A stretch of DNA of 64,000 nt from Streptomyces sp. NBC_01016 (GTDB taxonomy: Bacteria > Actinomycetota > Actinomycetes > Streptomycetales > Streptomycetaceae): assembly GCF_026341035.1 (NCBI RefSeq), contig NZ_JAPEOQ010000002.1, forward strand, positions 682,001-746,000, read 5' to 3'. Within the stretch, counting starts at the first letter, position 1. Every line of letters starts with the position of its first letter. Positions 26,575 through 34,919 of the stretch are shown here, piece after piece. The notes below the pieces were generated by a model. That model made no database searches. It saw only the letters and a list, made by a program, of their open reading frames with translations, and was not told where the DNA came from. The position numbers and the translations under genes are program-made.

Positions 26575-27654
26575 CTAGAGGTCGAGAACCAGACGCTCGC
26601 CCCGGGCCCGCGAAACGCAGATCAGCATCGAGTCCGCGCGCTCGGCATCCGTGAGCAACTCGTCGCGATGCTCGATCTCCCCTTCCAGGACGCGCTGTTG
26701 GCACGTTCCGCAGAAGCCCTGCTCGCAGGAGTACGCGATCGCGGGCACCGCCGAGCGGATCGCCGCGAGCACCGTCGTGTCGGCGGAGACGTCCACCACT
26801 TTGCCGCTGCGCCGCAGCTCGACCTCGAACGGGCCGTTGCCCTCGGCCGAATTGCGTGGCGTGAACCGTTCGCTGTGCAGCGTGCAGTGCTCGGGGAGGG
26901 CGGCTTCCACCGCCGCCATCAGGCCCTCGGGTCCGCAGCAGTACACGGCCGTGCCGGGCGCGGTGTCCGCGAGCGCGGCGGCGAGGTCGGGCCGCCCGTC
27001 CTCGTCCTCCGCCACGACCGTGACCCGGCCCGCGACCTCGCCGCCCAGCTTCTCCACGTCCTCCACGAACGGCATCGAGGCCCGCGACCTGCCCCCGTAC
27101 AGCAGCCTCCAGTCGGCGCCCCGCGCCGCGGCCTCCCGCAGCATCGGCAGGATCGGGGTGATGCCGATGCCGCCCGCGACGAACACGTACGCGGGCGCCT
27201 CCGCGTCGAGCGGGAAGCGGTTGCGCGGCCCGCGCACCTCGACCTCCATGCCGTCCCGCACCTGCTCGTGCACCTCGCTCGACCCGCCGCGCCCGCCCTC
27301 GTCCGCCGGGACGATCCGCGTGGCGACGGTGTACGACGACGTGTCCTCGGGATCGCCGCACAGCGAGTACTGCCGTACGAGCCCGGAGGGGAGCACGAGG
27401 TCGAGGTGTGCGCCCGGTCGCCATACGGGCAAGTCACGTCCCTCCAGGCGGAGTTGTACGACGCCCTCGGCGATCTCTTCGTGTCGCGTGACGAGCAGGT
27501 TCAGCGCGCGGGCCCGCGGCCGTCCCGACGTCGGCTCCTCCAGCGCGGGCAGCGGCCACAGGGGCGAGCGCTGCACGCGCCGCCGCATGGCCCGGCGCAC
27601 GACGTACGCGGCTCCGGCGACGACCACGGCCTTGCGCAGCGTACGGCCGTTCAT
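26575..27654 (-). CDS. Oxygenase reductase: FAD/NAD domain plus [2Fe-2S] ferredoxin (PDR-like)
   Basis: 359 residues. A short hydrophobic/basic N-terminus is followed by an FAD-binding barrel (RQYSLCGDP near 95), a nucleotide domain (GGIGITPILPM near 155, CCGPEGL near 245) and a C-terminal plant-type ferredoxin with Cys spaced C-x4-C-x2-C (SCEQGFCGTCQ near 320) and a last Cys in LICVSRA. This order is that of vanillate/phthalate-type reductases, which pass electrons from NAD(P)H to an oxygenase. Its ATG overlaps the stop of the preceding gene by ATGA, indicating translational coupling to that presumed terminal oxidase. Confidence 0.9.
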   Translation of the reverse strand: MNGRTLRKAVVVAGAAYVVRRAMRRRVQRSPLWPLPALEEPTSGRPRARALNLLVTRHEEIAEGVVQLRLEGRDLPVWRPGAHLDLVLPSGLVRQYSLCGDPEDTSSYTVATRIVPADEGGRGGSSEVHEQVRDGMEVEVRGPRNRFPLDAEAPAYVFVAGGIGITPILPMLREAAARGADWRLLYGGRSRASMPFVEDVEKLGGEVAGRVTVVAEDEDGRPDLAAALADTAPGTAVYCCGPEGLMAAVEAALPEHCTLHSERFTPRNSAEGNGPFEVELRRSGKVVDVSADTTVLAAIRSAVPAIAYSCEQGFCGTCQQRVLEGEIEHRDELLTDAERADSMLICVSRARGERLVLDL

Positions 27655-28544
27655 CGGGCGGCTCCCTGTCGTGCGGCCTCCCGGGCCTCGGCCGCGGTCG
27701 CGGCGGGTGACGAGGCGAGATAGGCGACGGCCTGCTCGGTGTCGCCCTCCTGGTCGGGGTGGTAACTCCGGCTCAAATAGCGGGGGATGGACCGCGCCAT
27801 GGCCCCGGGCGTCGGCAGCACCCCCCGCTTGCCGCTGCGGTAGAAGTCCTTCCAGGTGGCCTTGCCGTCGAGCAGCGTCGGGTCGTTCTCCATGAAGAAC
27901 CGCGCGCCGCGCTGCCACAGGAAGACGAGCGCGGTGAAGGCGGTGGCCCAGGTGCGCACCCGGCGCCGGTAGCTGCCGTCGAGGTGCTCGAACAGCTCGA
28001 AGGCCACCGCCCGGTGCTCGACCTCCTCCGCGCCGTGCCAGCGCAGCAGGTCCAGCATCGTGGGGTCGGCGCCGCGCCGGTCCAGCTCCTCGGCGTTCAG
28101 TACCCAGTTGCCGAGGAACGCCGTGTAGTGCTCGATCGCCGCGATCAGCGCGACCCGCTCCATCAGCCACCACTGCCGCGCCTTGCCAGGCGGCAGCGTC
28201 CGGTCGCCCAGCAACTTCTCGAAGAACCAGTCGACTTGGGCGGTGTACGGCGTCGGGTCGAGCCCCTGCTCCCGCAGATGCGGCAGCACCTCGTCGTGCG
28301 CCTGCGAGTGCATGGCCTCCTGGCCGATGAACCCGATGACGTCCTCACGCAGCCGCTCGTCCGTGATGTACGGCAGCACCTGCTTGTAGACGTGCACGAA
28401 CCAGCGTTCGCCTGCCGGCAGCAGGAGGTGCAGGACGTTGATGGTGTGCGTGCTGAACGGGTCGTCCGGCAACCAGTGCAACGGGGTCCTGTCCCAGGCG
28501 AACGACACCTGGCGTGCCTTCAACGGGACGCGCGTATTAGACAT
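27651..28544 (-). CDS. PF10118-type 'metal-dependent hydrolase', probable di-iron protein
   Basis: 297 residues from the ATG at 28544 (MSNTRVPLKARQVSFAWD); an upstream start is possible but not protein-like. All-helical. Two E-x2-H-like metal motifs are visible, EAMHSQAH near 88 and EEVEHRAVAFEL near 172, the layout of ferritin-like di-iron carboxylate proteins. The database label of the family is hydrolase, but overlap with a NAD(P)H-[2Fe-2S] reductase gene argues for an oxygen-activating di-iron enzyme such as a hydroxylase or desaturase. First gene of a three-gene set ending in a TetR. Confidence 0.82.
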   Translation of the reverse strand: MSNTRVPLKARQVSFAWDRTPLHWLPDDPFSTHTINVLHLLLPAGERWFVHVYKQVLPYITDERLREDVIGFIGQEAMHSQAHDEVLPHLREQGLDPTPYTAQVDWFFEKLLGDRTLPPGKARQWWLMERVALIAAIEHYTAFLGNWVLNAEELDRRGADPTMLDLLRWHGAEEVEHRAVAFELFEHLDGSYRRRVRTWATAFTALVFLWQRGARFFMENDPTLLDGKATWKDFYRSGKRGVLPTPGAMARSIPRYLSRSYHPDQEGDTEQAVAYLASSPAATAAEAREAARQGAAR

Positions 28545-28654
28545 GGCGTCAATGTACTGACGGGTAGGGCGAGTGGACACCCCTCGTGCGCGACTTTCTT
28601 TACGTGATCGTCAGCAAGCGACGCTGCCTCCGGGGCAGAGCCCCACGACGTGAG

Positions 28655-30586
28655 CTACCTCAAGGGCTGAACCTTGGCCCCCCGAGCCGTCCGCCCCGAC
28701 AACGACACGTCCGCGCCCCGCGCAACCCGCACCGCCAGCATCCGCCCGGAGGCCGACCGCCCGGACGCGGACACCGAGTTCACCCCCGCACTGCCCGCGG
28801 CAACCAGGTACCACGCCCCCTCCCGCGACTTCCACCGCACACCCGCAAGCACCTGCGGATCACGCGACCCGCACGCGGGTGACGACTGCGACTTCGCCGC
28901 GACGACCGCCGCGTCCGCCCCCGGCGCCCGGAACAGCGCGAGGGTGCGCGGCCCGCCGCCCCGCCACGTGTCGGCCCGCGTGCACCACCACTCGGCCGTC
29001 CCGTTCGACTCCGGCAGGGCCTGGCGCGCGTACGCCCAGGAGTTGACCGAGCGCACCCCGTGCGAGCGCGCCGCCGCGAGCGAGCACGCGGTCGTCGCCC
29101 AGTCCGCGGGCCGCGCCTCGCGGGGCTCGGCGGGGCTGCCGGACGTGAGGTGCGCGGGGACGAGCTCGCCGAGGTCGGTGGTGAGCCGGGTGCCGGTCGA
29201 GTCGGTGAGTGCGAGCGCGTTCCACGACGTGCAGGACGTCGCGAGCGCCGGGCTCGGGAACGGCGCCGTCACGCCGTCCTTCGTACGCGACAGGGCCCGC
29301 GCCCCCGCGGACGGCTTCAGGAGGTCGCGGGTGGCGGCCCCGGCCACCCAAGGGGCGGTCAGATAGCGGACGTTGCCGTCGGCCCGGTCCATCACCACGG
29401 CGCTCGACTGCGCGTCCGCCGCCCCGTCGACCCGCGCGAAGTCGAGCGCGGCGCCGCTCGTGCCGTTCTTCGGCTCGGCGTAGCGCACGATGCGCAACCC
29501 GTCGTAGAACAGCACCACACGGGCCTGGTCGAGCTCGCCCGCGTACAGCAGCTGCGGCGGTCCGGGCGGTGCGCCCGCCGGGGTGCCCGGTGTCGCCGAG
29601 ACCTTCACGGAGCCGCCGGGCCGCGCCCACACGGCGAGCGCCCGGCGCAGCAGCTCCTTGTCCCCGGTGAGCGAGCCGCGCGCGGGCCACACCGAGAAGT
29701 CGGTGCGGGCCGACGTCTTCCACGTGTCCGGCGCGACCTTGTGCAGCTTGGCCGGGTTCAGGGCCGCCTGGCCCGCCGGGTTCTTCGCGTACGGCGGGGC
29801 CGCCGCGCCGTCCGGGGCCCAGCCCTCGCCCGGCAGCCCGAGCAGCGCCCCGCACACGAGGGTCGCCGCGACCGCCGCGATCGCCGCCTTCAGGTGCTGG
29901 CGGCGCCGCATCAGATCGGTGGGCCGCGCGTGCAGGGAGCACGGGTCGAACTCGGGGGACTCCAGGAGCTCCGTGCAGAACCCGGCGTCGGCCGCGAGGC
30001 CGCGCGCCTCGGCGAGGGCCGCGGCAGCGTCCTCCTGCGTGCAACCCGCCTCGGTGAGGACCGCGCGGACGGCGGCGTCGTCGAGACGCTCCAGGCCGCG
30101 CAGCACATACGCCGCGCGGGCGGGGCCGCTCAGCGCGGAAAGCTGCTGATCCAGGGCGAGTTCATCGGCGCCGCCCGACTTCGGGAACAGCCTGAGACCC
30201 CACACCTGCGGCAGCAGCGGCGGCAGTTGCGCCCGCTTGGGCCAGGCCGTGCGCCGCAGCGGCAGCCCGGCCTCAAGGGCGCTGCGCAGCACCTTCAGGC
30301 GTACGTAGGCGAAGCCGGGGTCGCCGGTGCGGCCCGCGGAGTCGCGCTGGGCCGGGATCGGCGCGGGCGCGTCCGCGGTGCGGCCGCGGGGGAGGGCCCG
30401 CTGGACGACCGAGTGGGCGGTCAGCACGCGGCGGTTGCGGCCGAGGCCCGGCGGCAGCACGAGGTAGGCGAGCCGTACCAGTCGTGGGTAGTGCTCGACC
30501 AGGGCGGCCTCGGCCTGCTCGACGTCGATGACGGCGGCCGGCGCTGCGGACGGGGGCGTTGATTGCTGCTGCACCTTTGACTGCAC
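28655..30586 (-). CDS. Large membrane-anchored protein with sigma-factor-like N-terminus
   Basis: 643 residues, GTG start. Residues about 25-220 resemble degenerate ECF sigma regions 2 and 4 (LVEHYPRLVRLAYLVL; later GPARAAYVLRGLERLDDAAV). One membrane segment lies near 235-253 (AAIAAVAATLVCGALLG). The remaining 380 residues would be outside: a Cys-containing domain with paired Cys near 450, 500, 530 and 560. I do not recognise a named family; similar proteins occur in Streptomyces by memory. Possible role: membrane-tethered sensing, not an active sigma factor since DNA-binding parts look eroded. Confidence 0.75.
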   Translation of the reverse strand: MQSKVQQQSTPPSAAPAAVIDVEQAEAALVEHYPRLVRLAYLVLPPGLGRNRRVLTAHSVVQRALPRGRTADAPAPIPAQRDSAGRTGDPGFAYVRLKVLRSALEAGLPLRRTAWPKRAQLPPLLPQVWGLRLFPKSGGADELALDQQLSALSGPARAAYVLRGLERLDDAAVRAVLTEAGCTQEDAAAALAEARGLAADAGFCTELLESPEFDPCSLHARPTDLMRRRQHLKAAIAAVAATLVCGALLGLPGEGWAPDGAAAPPYAKNPAGQAALNPAKLHKVAPDTWKTSARTDFSVWPARGSLTGDKELLRRALAVWARPGGSVKVSATPGTPAGAPPGPPQLLYAGELDQARVVLFYDGLRIVRYAEPKNGTSGAALDFARVDGAADAQSSAVVMDRADGNVRYLTAPWVAGAATRDLLKPSAGARALSRTKDGVTAPFPSPALATSCTSWNALALTDSTGTRLTTDLGELVPAHLTSGSPAEPREARPADWATTACSLAAARSHGVRSVNSWAYARQALPESNGTAEWWCTRADTWRGGGPRTLALFRAPGADAAVVAAKSQSSPACGSRDPQVLAGVRWKSREGAWYLVAAGSAGVNSVSASGRSASGRMLAVRVARGADVSLSGRTARGAKVQPLR

Positions 30587-30642
30587 GTTCAGCTGAACGA
30601 GCGAATCGTGGGATGGTCACAGCCGTCACTCCCTGCACGGGC

Positions 30643-31149
30643 CTATTCGGACACGACCAGCGCCTTCGCGTAGTTCGCCATCGACCGCTGGTATCGGGGC
30701 AGATGGGGCGCCAGCGCGCCGAGCACCAGGGCGAGGCCCTCCCTGTCGCGGCCGAGACTCGACAGGCACAGGGCCAGGCACGCCCGCACCGCGTCGTCCA
30801 ACTCGTCGCCAGGAGCGGTCAATTCCGGTTCGAGCAGCGCGACGCCCTCCTCCGGACGCCCCATGTTCCGCAGTGAGCTGGCCAGTTGAATCCTCGTACG
30901 GCGGCCCCGGTAGCCGCTCAGGCCGAGGCGCAGCGCCTCCTGGTACAGCGGGACCGCCTTGTCGGAGTGGCCGGTCGAGTCGAAGGCCGAGGCCCGCTCG
31001 AACGGGGCGACGGGACTGTCGGCCGGCAGCTCCGCGACGAGCCCGTCGATGAGCGCGCGGAACTCGCCCGCGCCGGCCTCGTCGTAGGTGTCGATCGTCG
31101 CCCACGCGGCCGCGATCCGCTCTTCCCAGTCACTGCTCTCGGTGCTCAC
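30643..31149 (-). CDS. Small tetratricopeptide-repeat protein
   Basis: 168 residues, GTG start. Helical repeats with TPR spacing are visible: FERASAFDSTGHSDKAVPLYQ, IQLASSLRNMGRPEEGVALL, ACLALCLSSLGRDREGLALV. No signal peptide. TPR proteins act as protein-interaction scaffolds; partner unknown. It lies 54 bp downstream of the GH89 gene on the same strand. Confidence 0.8.
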   Translation of the reverse strand: MSTESSDWEERIAAAWATIDTYDEAGAGEFRALIDGLVAELPADSPVAPFERASAFDSTGHSDKAVPLYQEALRLGLSGYRGRRTRIQLASSLRNMGRPEEGVALLEPELTAPGDELDDAVRACLALCLSSLGRDREGLALVLGALAPHLPRYQRSMANYAKALVVSE

Positions 31150-31203
31150 CGGGGCACTCTCACACAGCGGCGCCCCGGTGTCACCGGAGTTACGTGGATC
31201 GGA

Positions 31204-34200
31204 TCAGCTCAGCTTCCACCCGCTGAACTCCACCGTGCCCCGCGTCCCGTTCCCGCCGTTCGTCGCGCTCATGAACATGCCCACGTCCTGCGTGGCCGCG
31301 GGCTTCGGCGCCGGCACGGTCGCGACCGTCCGCCACGTGGCGCCGTCGTCCGTCGAGCACTCCCCGGTGTACGAGTCGCCCGCCCGGGACAGCCGCAGCA
31401 GCACCGGCGCCTTGATCCCGGTGATCCGCTTGTACGTGTCGAGGGTGCCGTCCCCGTTGCTGTCGTAGGAGAGGACTACGCCGTTGGCGGGCGTGACCGA
31501 CAGGTTCGCGAAGCCCAAGGCCCCCGAGCCGCCGATCGAGTTGCTCACCATGATCCCGGCGCGCGCCCACGGGCCCGTCACCTCTTGCGTGTCCACCCGC
31601 ACCACGGCCGACGAACCGTCCCTGAACGCGTTCGCGCGGTACAGCGCGCCGAACTCCGCGGTGCCCTTCCACAGGTCGGCGCCGCCGCCGTCGATCGCGA
31701 ACCGCTCGTCGAGCTGCCCGAAGACCGCCGCGTTGTTGCTGTACGTACGCCAGATGTCGGCCGGCGGCCCGGCCTCGAACAGCGTGCCCTTGTGGACGTG
31801 GGTGACCCGCTTCTCGCCGGCCGGACCGTACTGGACCTCGATCGTGTACGGGAGCGGGCGCAGCGGCTTGTCGAGCGGGGTGCCGGGCGCGCTCGCCTGC
31901 CAGGTCACCGTGCCCTCTCCGGCCGGTGCCACGCCTGGCAGGGATGTGGAGCCCGTGGGTTCGGCGTCGATGCCCTTGAGCTCGAAGTCGACGCGGCCCG
32001 TCGCACGCAGCCCGTTGACATTGCGGAACGTGGCCACCACGCGCGCGTGCCCGCCCGGCGGGAAGGCGGACGGCTCGGCGGCGACCGTCACGGAGCCCTG
32101 GTACGGGGCGCGCGCGAGGACGTCACGGACCTGCGACGCCGTCCGGTACGGATCTCCGTACGCCCGCAGCGGATAGTCCTTGCGCTCGCGCGTCCACGGC
32201 TCCTCGAACGCGAACCAGTCGACCTTCGCGGGCTCCCGGCCCGCGGCCAGCGCGTCGGACAGCTCGTCGAGCCACTTCTGCCAGCGCGGCAGATAGAAGT
32301 CGGCGATCAGGCCCTGCCAGTCGCGGTTGGCGTACTCGTGGAGATTGCCCGGATCGGACGTGGCCCGGTCGCCCCACACCGTGATCAGCGCCTTCGCGCA
32401 GCGCTCGAACTCGGCGCGCTCGGCGTCGTTCGTGGCGAGGTTGCGGGCGTCCTGGACCCAAGGGCCGAGCAGGAACGCCGAGTTGGTGCCCGTCACGTGG
32501 TCCGAGAGCCGCATCAGCTTCAGCCACAGCGTCGACAGCGCCTTGAAGGTGGCGCGGTCCTTGTCCGCGTACGCCGCCTTCAGCTGCGGCAGGAGCTGGC
32601 GGCTGCGGTGCGCGAGGGCCTGCCGCGTCACGTCCACCAGGTCGTACTTGTAGGCCGCGCTGCCCCGCAACTTCCCGCCCACACCGAGGAGTCCGGCGAG
32701 CGCCGCGTCGAAGCGGCCCGGGTCGTAGGTGAGGGCGCGTGGCGCGAAGTAGGAGGCGCGGTCGGCCGAGAGGTCGGGACGGGCCGCGAAGAGCGATTCG
32801 TGCGGGTCCGAGCGCTCGACCGCCTTGTGCTGGTACGCCGTGTCGTGGAGTGCCTGCCAGGCGGCGCGGGCGCTCTTGTCGCGGCGCCCGTAGCGGAAGT
32901 CGGCGTACGAGGCGAACCAGTCCGCCCGGTCCAACTTCCCGTCCATCCAGGCGAGTTCGGACCACAGCTCGAACGCCGCCGGGTCCCGGTCGGTGCCCTC
33001 CGGCATGTACGCCGTACCGGCCAGCGCGCTGTTCGCCTTGTCGCGCCACGCGAAGAACTTCTGCTCCCAGATGTGCGCGCGGGCCCCGATCGTCGTACGG
33101 CCACCGAAGTTGGGGATCGTGCCGAACGTGTACGGGGTGCCGCCCCAGTCCTTCTCGCGGTCCGTGACGGAGGTGAACCGGTCGGACACCCCGTCCACGA
33201 TCAGCATCTTCTTCTTGTCGATCGCGTCGATCAGCTCGGGCAGCGGGTTCGCCTCCCACCCGAGGATCACCCACGTCGCCCCCGGCCGGTTCTTCTGGAG
33301 CGCCGCCTCGACACCGCGCGCCGCGTCCGGGACCGGCACATCACCCGCCGTGCCGCCCTCGTGCAGCAGGTCCATCTTGAAGGCGCCGATCTCACCGAAC
33401 AGGTCCTTCTGGTGCCCGTAGAACGACTCCGCCACCTGGGCGAAGGACGCGGTGCGCGGGTCGAGCCAGTCGGGGCGCTCGAAGCCGTGCCACACCCCTT
33501 GAGGCACGACGTGCGCGTCCCCGCCGTTGCGCGCCACGAACTCCTTCGGCACGTGCCCGTAGTAGCCGGGCATCACCGGTCTCATGCCGAGCGCGCGCAG
33601 CCGGTCGACGATTCTTCGCCCCAACTCGGCCCGCCGCTCGATGAGTTCGGGCGAGAGCGGACCACCGTACGAGGAGAGGTTCTGCAGCAGCCACCACGGC
33701 TGGTGGGACGGGGCGGGCAGCCAGGACCGCGCCTCCTCGTCGCTGTAGCCGAAGTCCTTCAGGACGCGGTGGTAGACGGCCTCCATGCCCGCGATGACCA
33801 GCACCTCGTTGCAGCCGTGCAGCGCGAGGATGTCGATCTCGCGCTCCCAGTACGACCAGTCGGCGAAGGGTGCCGTATAGCCGTCGTTGGTGTCGTTGAG
33901 CGCGAAGCGGTGGGGGAGCGGGGTGCTGCGCTCCAGCGTTTTCGAGGGGGCCGGGAGGCGGTCCGGCAGGTCGAGCTGGGAGCCGTTCCAGGCGATGTGC
34001 GCCCCGCACTCGTACTTCAGAAAACAGTGGACCCCGGCGAGCAGCGTCGCCGGGGTCGTCGCGTACACCGTGATGCGGCCCTGCGTCCCGGTCACCCGGA
34101 AACGGTCCTCCGTGCCGCTCGCGGCCATCAGTCTGAGACGGAACTGGTCCGCGTGGTGCGGCAGTTGACGGTTGAGTGTCGCGCGCGCCTCAGCCGTATC

Positions 34201-34332
34201 AAGAACGGGCACCTTCCCCGCGGCAGTCGGCCGCGGAGCCGCCTGGGCGGCCGGGGCACCGGCCCCCAGGGCCGTGCCGAGGCCGATGGCGGCCGTCGTG
34301 CCGAGAACAGTGCGTCGCGATGGTGCGGACAT
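31204..34332 (-). CDS. Secreted alpha-N-acetylglucosaminidase, GH89
   Basis: 1042 residues from the ATG at 34332 with a G-rich ribosome site. A Tat-type signal (SRRTVLGTTAAIGLG) ends near AQAA. The NAGLU order follows: N-terminal alpha/beta domain, then the TIM-barrel region with NDTNDGYTAPFADWSYWERE, HGCNEVLVIAGMEAVYH and MRPVMPGYYGHVPKEF, then the all-helical domain, an Ig-like/NEW3 region (about 735-830) and a C-terminal beta-sandwich ending EFSGWKLS that may bind carbohydrate. Known reaction: release of terminal alpha-linked GlcNAc. Inferred role: scavenging host or environmental glycans. No transporter is adjacent. Confidence 0.93.
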   Translation of the reverse strand: MSAPSRRTVLGTTAAIGLGTALGAGAPAAQAAPRPTAAGKVPVLDTAEARATLNRQLPHHADQFRLRLMAASGTEDRFRVTGTQGRITVYATTPATLLAGVHCFLKYECGAHIAWNGSQLDLPDRLPAPSKTLERSTPLPHRFALNDTNDGYTAPFADWSYWEREIDILALHGCNEVLVIAGMEAVYHRVLKDFGYSDEEARSWLPAPSHQPWWLLQNLSSYGGPLSPELIERRAELGRRIVDRLRALGMRPVMPGYYGHVPKEFVARNGGDAHVVPQGVWHGFERPDWLDPRTASFAQVAESFYGHQKDLFGEIGAFKMDLLHEGGTAGDVPVPDAARGVEAALQKNRPGATWVILGWEANPLPELIDAIDKKKMLIVDGVSDRFTSVTDREKDWGGTPYTFGTIPNFGGRTTIGARAHIWEQKFFAWRDKANSALAGTAYMPEGTDRDPAAFELWSELAWMDGKLDRADWFASYADFRYGRRDKSARAAWQALHDTAYQHKAVERSDPHESLFAARPDLSADRASYFAPRALTYDPGRFDAALAGLLGVGGKLRGSAAYKYDLVDVTRQALAHRSRQLLPQLKAAYADKDRATFKALSTLWLKLMRLSDHVTGTNSAFLLGPWVQDARNLATNDAERAEFERCAKALITVWGDRATSDPGNLHEYANRDWQGLIADFYLPRWQKWLDELSDALAAGREPAKVDWFAFEEPWTRERKDYPLRAYGDPYRTASQVRDVLARAPYQGSVTVAAEPSAFPPGGHARVVATFRNVNGLRATGRVDFELKGIDAEPTGSTSLPGVAPAGEGTVTWQASAPGTPLDKPLRPLPYTIEVQYGPAGEKRVTHVHKGTLFEAGPPADIWRTYSNNAAVFGQLDERFAIDGGGADLWKGTAEFGALYRANAFRDGSSAVVRVDTQEVTGPWARAGIMVSNSIGGSGALGFANLSVTPANGVVLSYDSNGDGTLDTYKRITGIKAPVLLRLSRAGDSYTGECSTDDGATWRTVATVPAPKPAATQDVGMFMSATNGGNGTRGTVEFSGWKLS

Positions 34333-34404
34333 ACGTGTACCCCCCTTGCGTCGCGGTTGGTGCGGCGCACGGTAGCAACGGAACGTACGGGACAGGAGAA
34401 CGCA

Positions 34405-34839
34405 ATGAGGAAGATGCTGGTGGCGGCGGCCGTACTGCTCGCGGCCGCGACCGGATGCGGCGCGGGCGGCTCCGACGGGGCCCCGAAGGGCGACACGCCG
34501 AAGATCCCCCGTACGGCCTCCGGAAGCCTGGAACACCTGGCGAAGGAGGCGGGCTGCCGCCCCGACATCCAGACCGACGCGGCCGACATCCGGCAGGCCA
34601 ACTGCGGTGCGGGAGGCGGCCGTTACATCCTCGCCACCTTCACCACCGACAAGGGCCAGGCCCAGTGGTTCGACCAGGCCAACGACTACGGCGGCGTCTA
34701 CCTCGTCGGACCCAAGTGGATCGCGGTCGGCGGCGCCGCACAGCTCACGAAGCTGCGCGGCCGGCTCGGCGGGACCCTGGAGAAGCCCGCCTCGCACCAC
34801 ACGGGGAGTAGTGGTGGTGGGGGTCACGAGGCGGGGTAG
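34405..34839 (+). CDS. Small secreted lipoprotein, function unknown
   Basis: 144 residues. ATG at 34405 with AGGAG 7 bases upstream. Signal peptide LVAAAVLLAAATGC forms a lipobox with Cys18, so it should be a membrane-bound lipoprotein. The mature part has one paired-Cys domain (GCRPDIQTDAADIRQANCG) and FTTDKGQAQWFDQANDYGG, ending in a Gly/Ser/His tail. No named family recognised. Divergent from the GH89 gene across 72 bp. Confidence 0.8.
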   Translation: MRKMLVAAAVLLAAATGCGAGGSDGAPKGDTPKIPRTASGSLEHLAKEAGCRPDIQTDAADIRQANCGAGGGRYILATFTTDKGQAQWFDQANDYGGVYLVGPKWIAVGGAAQLTKLRGRLGGTLEKPASHHTGSSGGGGHEAG

Positions 34840-34867
34840 CTCTCCGGGTACGAGGGTCGCCGCTGAA

Positions 34868-34919
34868 CCGGCCGCGCAGCGGCCGGGGTGGGGCGATCGC
34901 TCAGGTGCAGCGATCGCCC
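34868..34919. terminator. Double hairpin terminator, overlapping the DUF1996 stop
   Basis: First stem CCGGCCGC/GCGGCCGG at 34868-34886 serves the lipoprotein gene. A second 11-bp perfect stem GGGCGATCGCT/AGCGATCGCCC (34891-34901 and 34909-34919) includes the stop codon and last codons of the convergent DUF1996 gene. Confidence 0.7.

Noticed and set aside
27759..28607. Plus-strand 282-codon frame over the PF10118 gene
   Set aside because: Antisense shadow; the minus-strand protein has clear metal motifs and overlaps its partner by ATGA.
30886..34839. Plus-strand open frame of 1317 codons
   Set aside because: It runs antisense to the TPR and GH89 genes, has Arg/Val/Gly-rich shadow composition and no ribosome site; only its last 144 codons (34405-34839) are a real gene.
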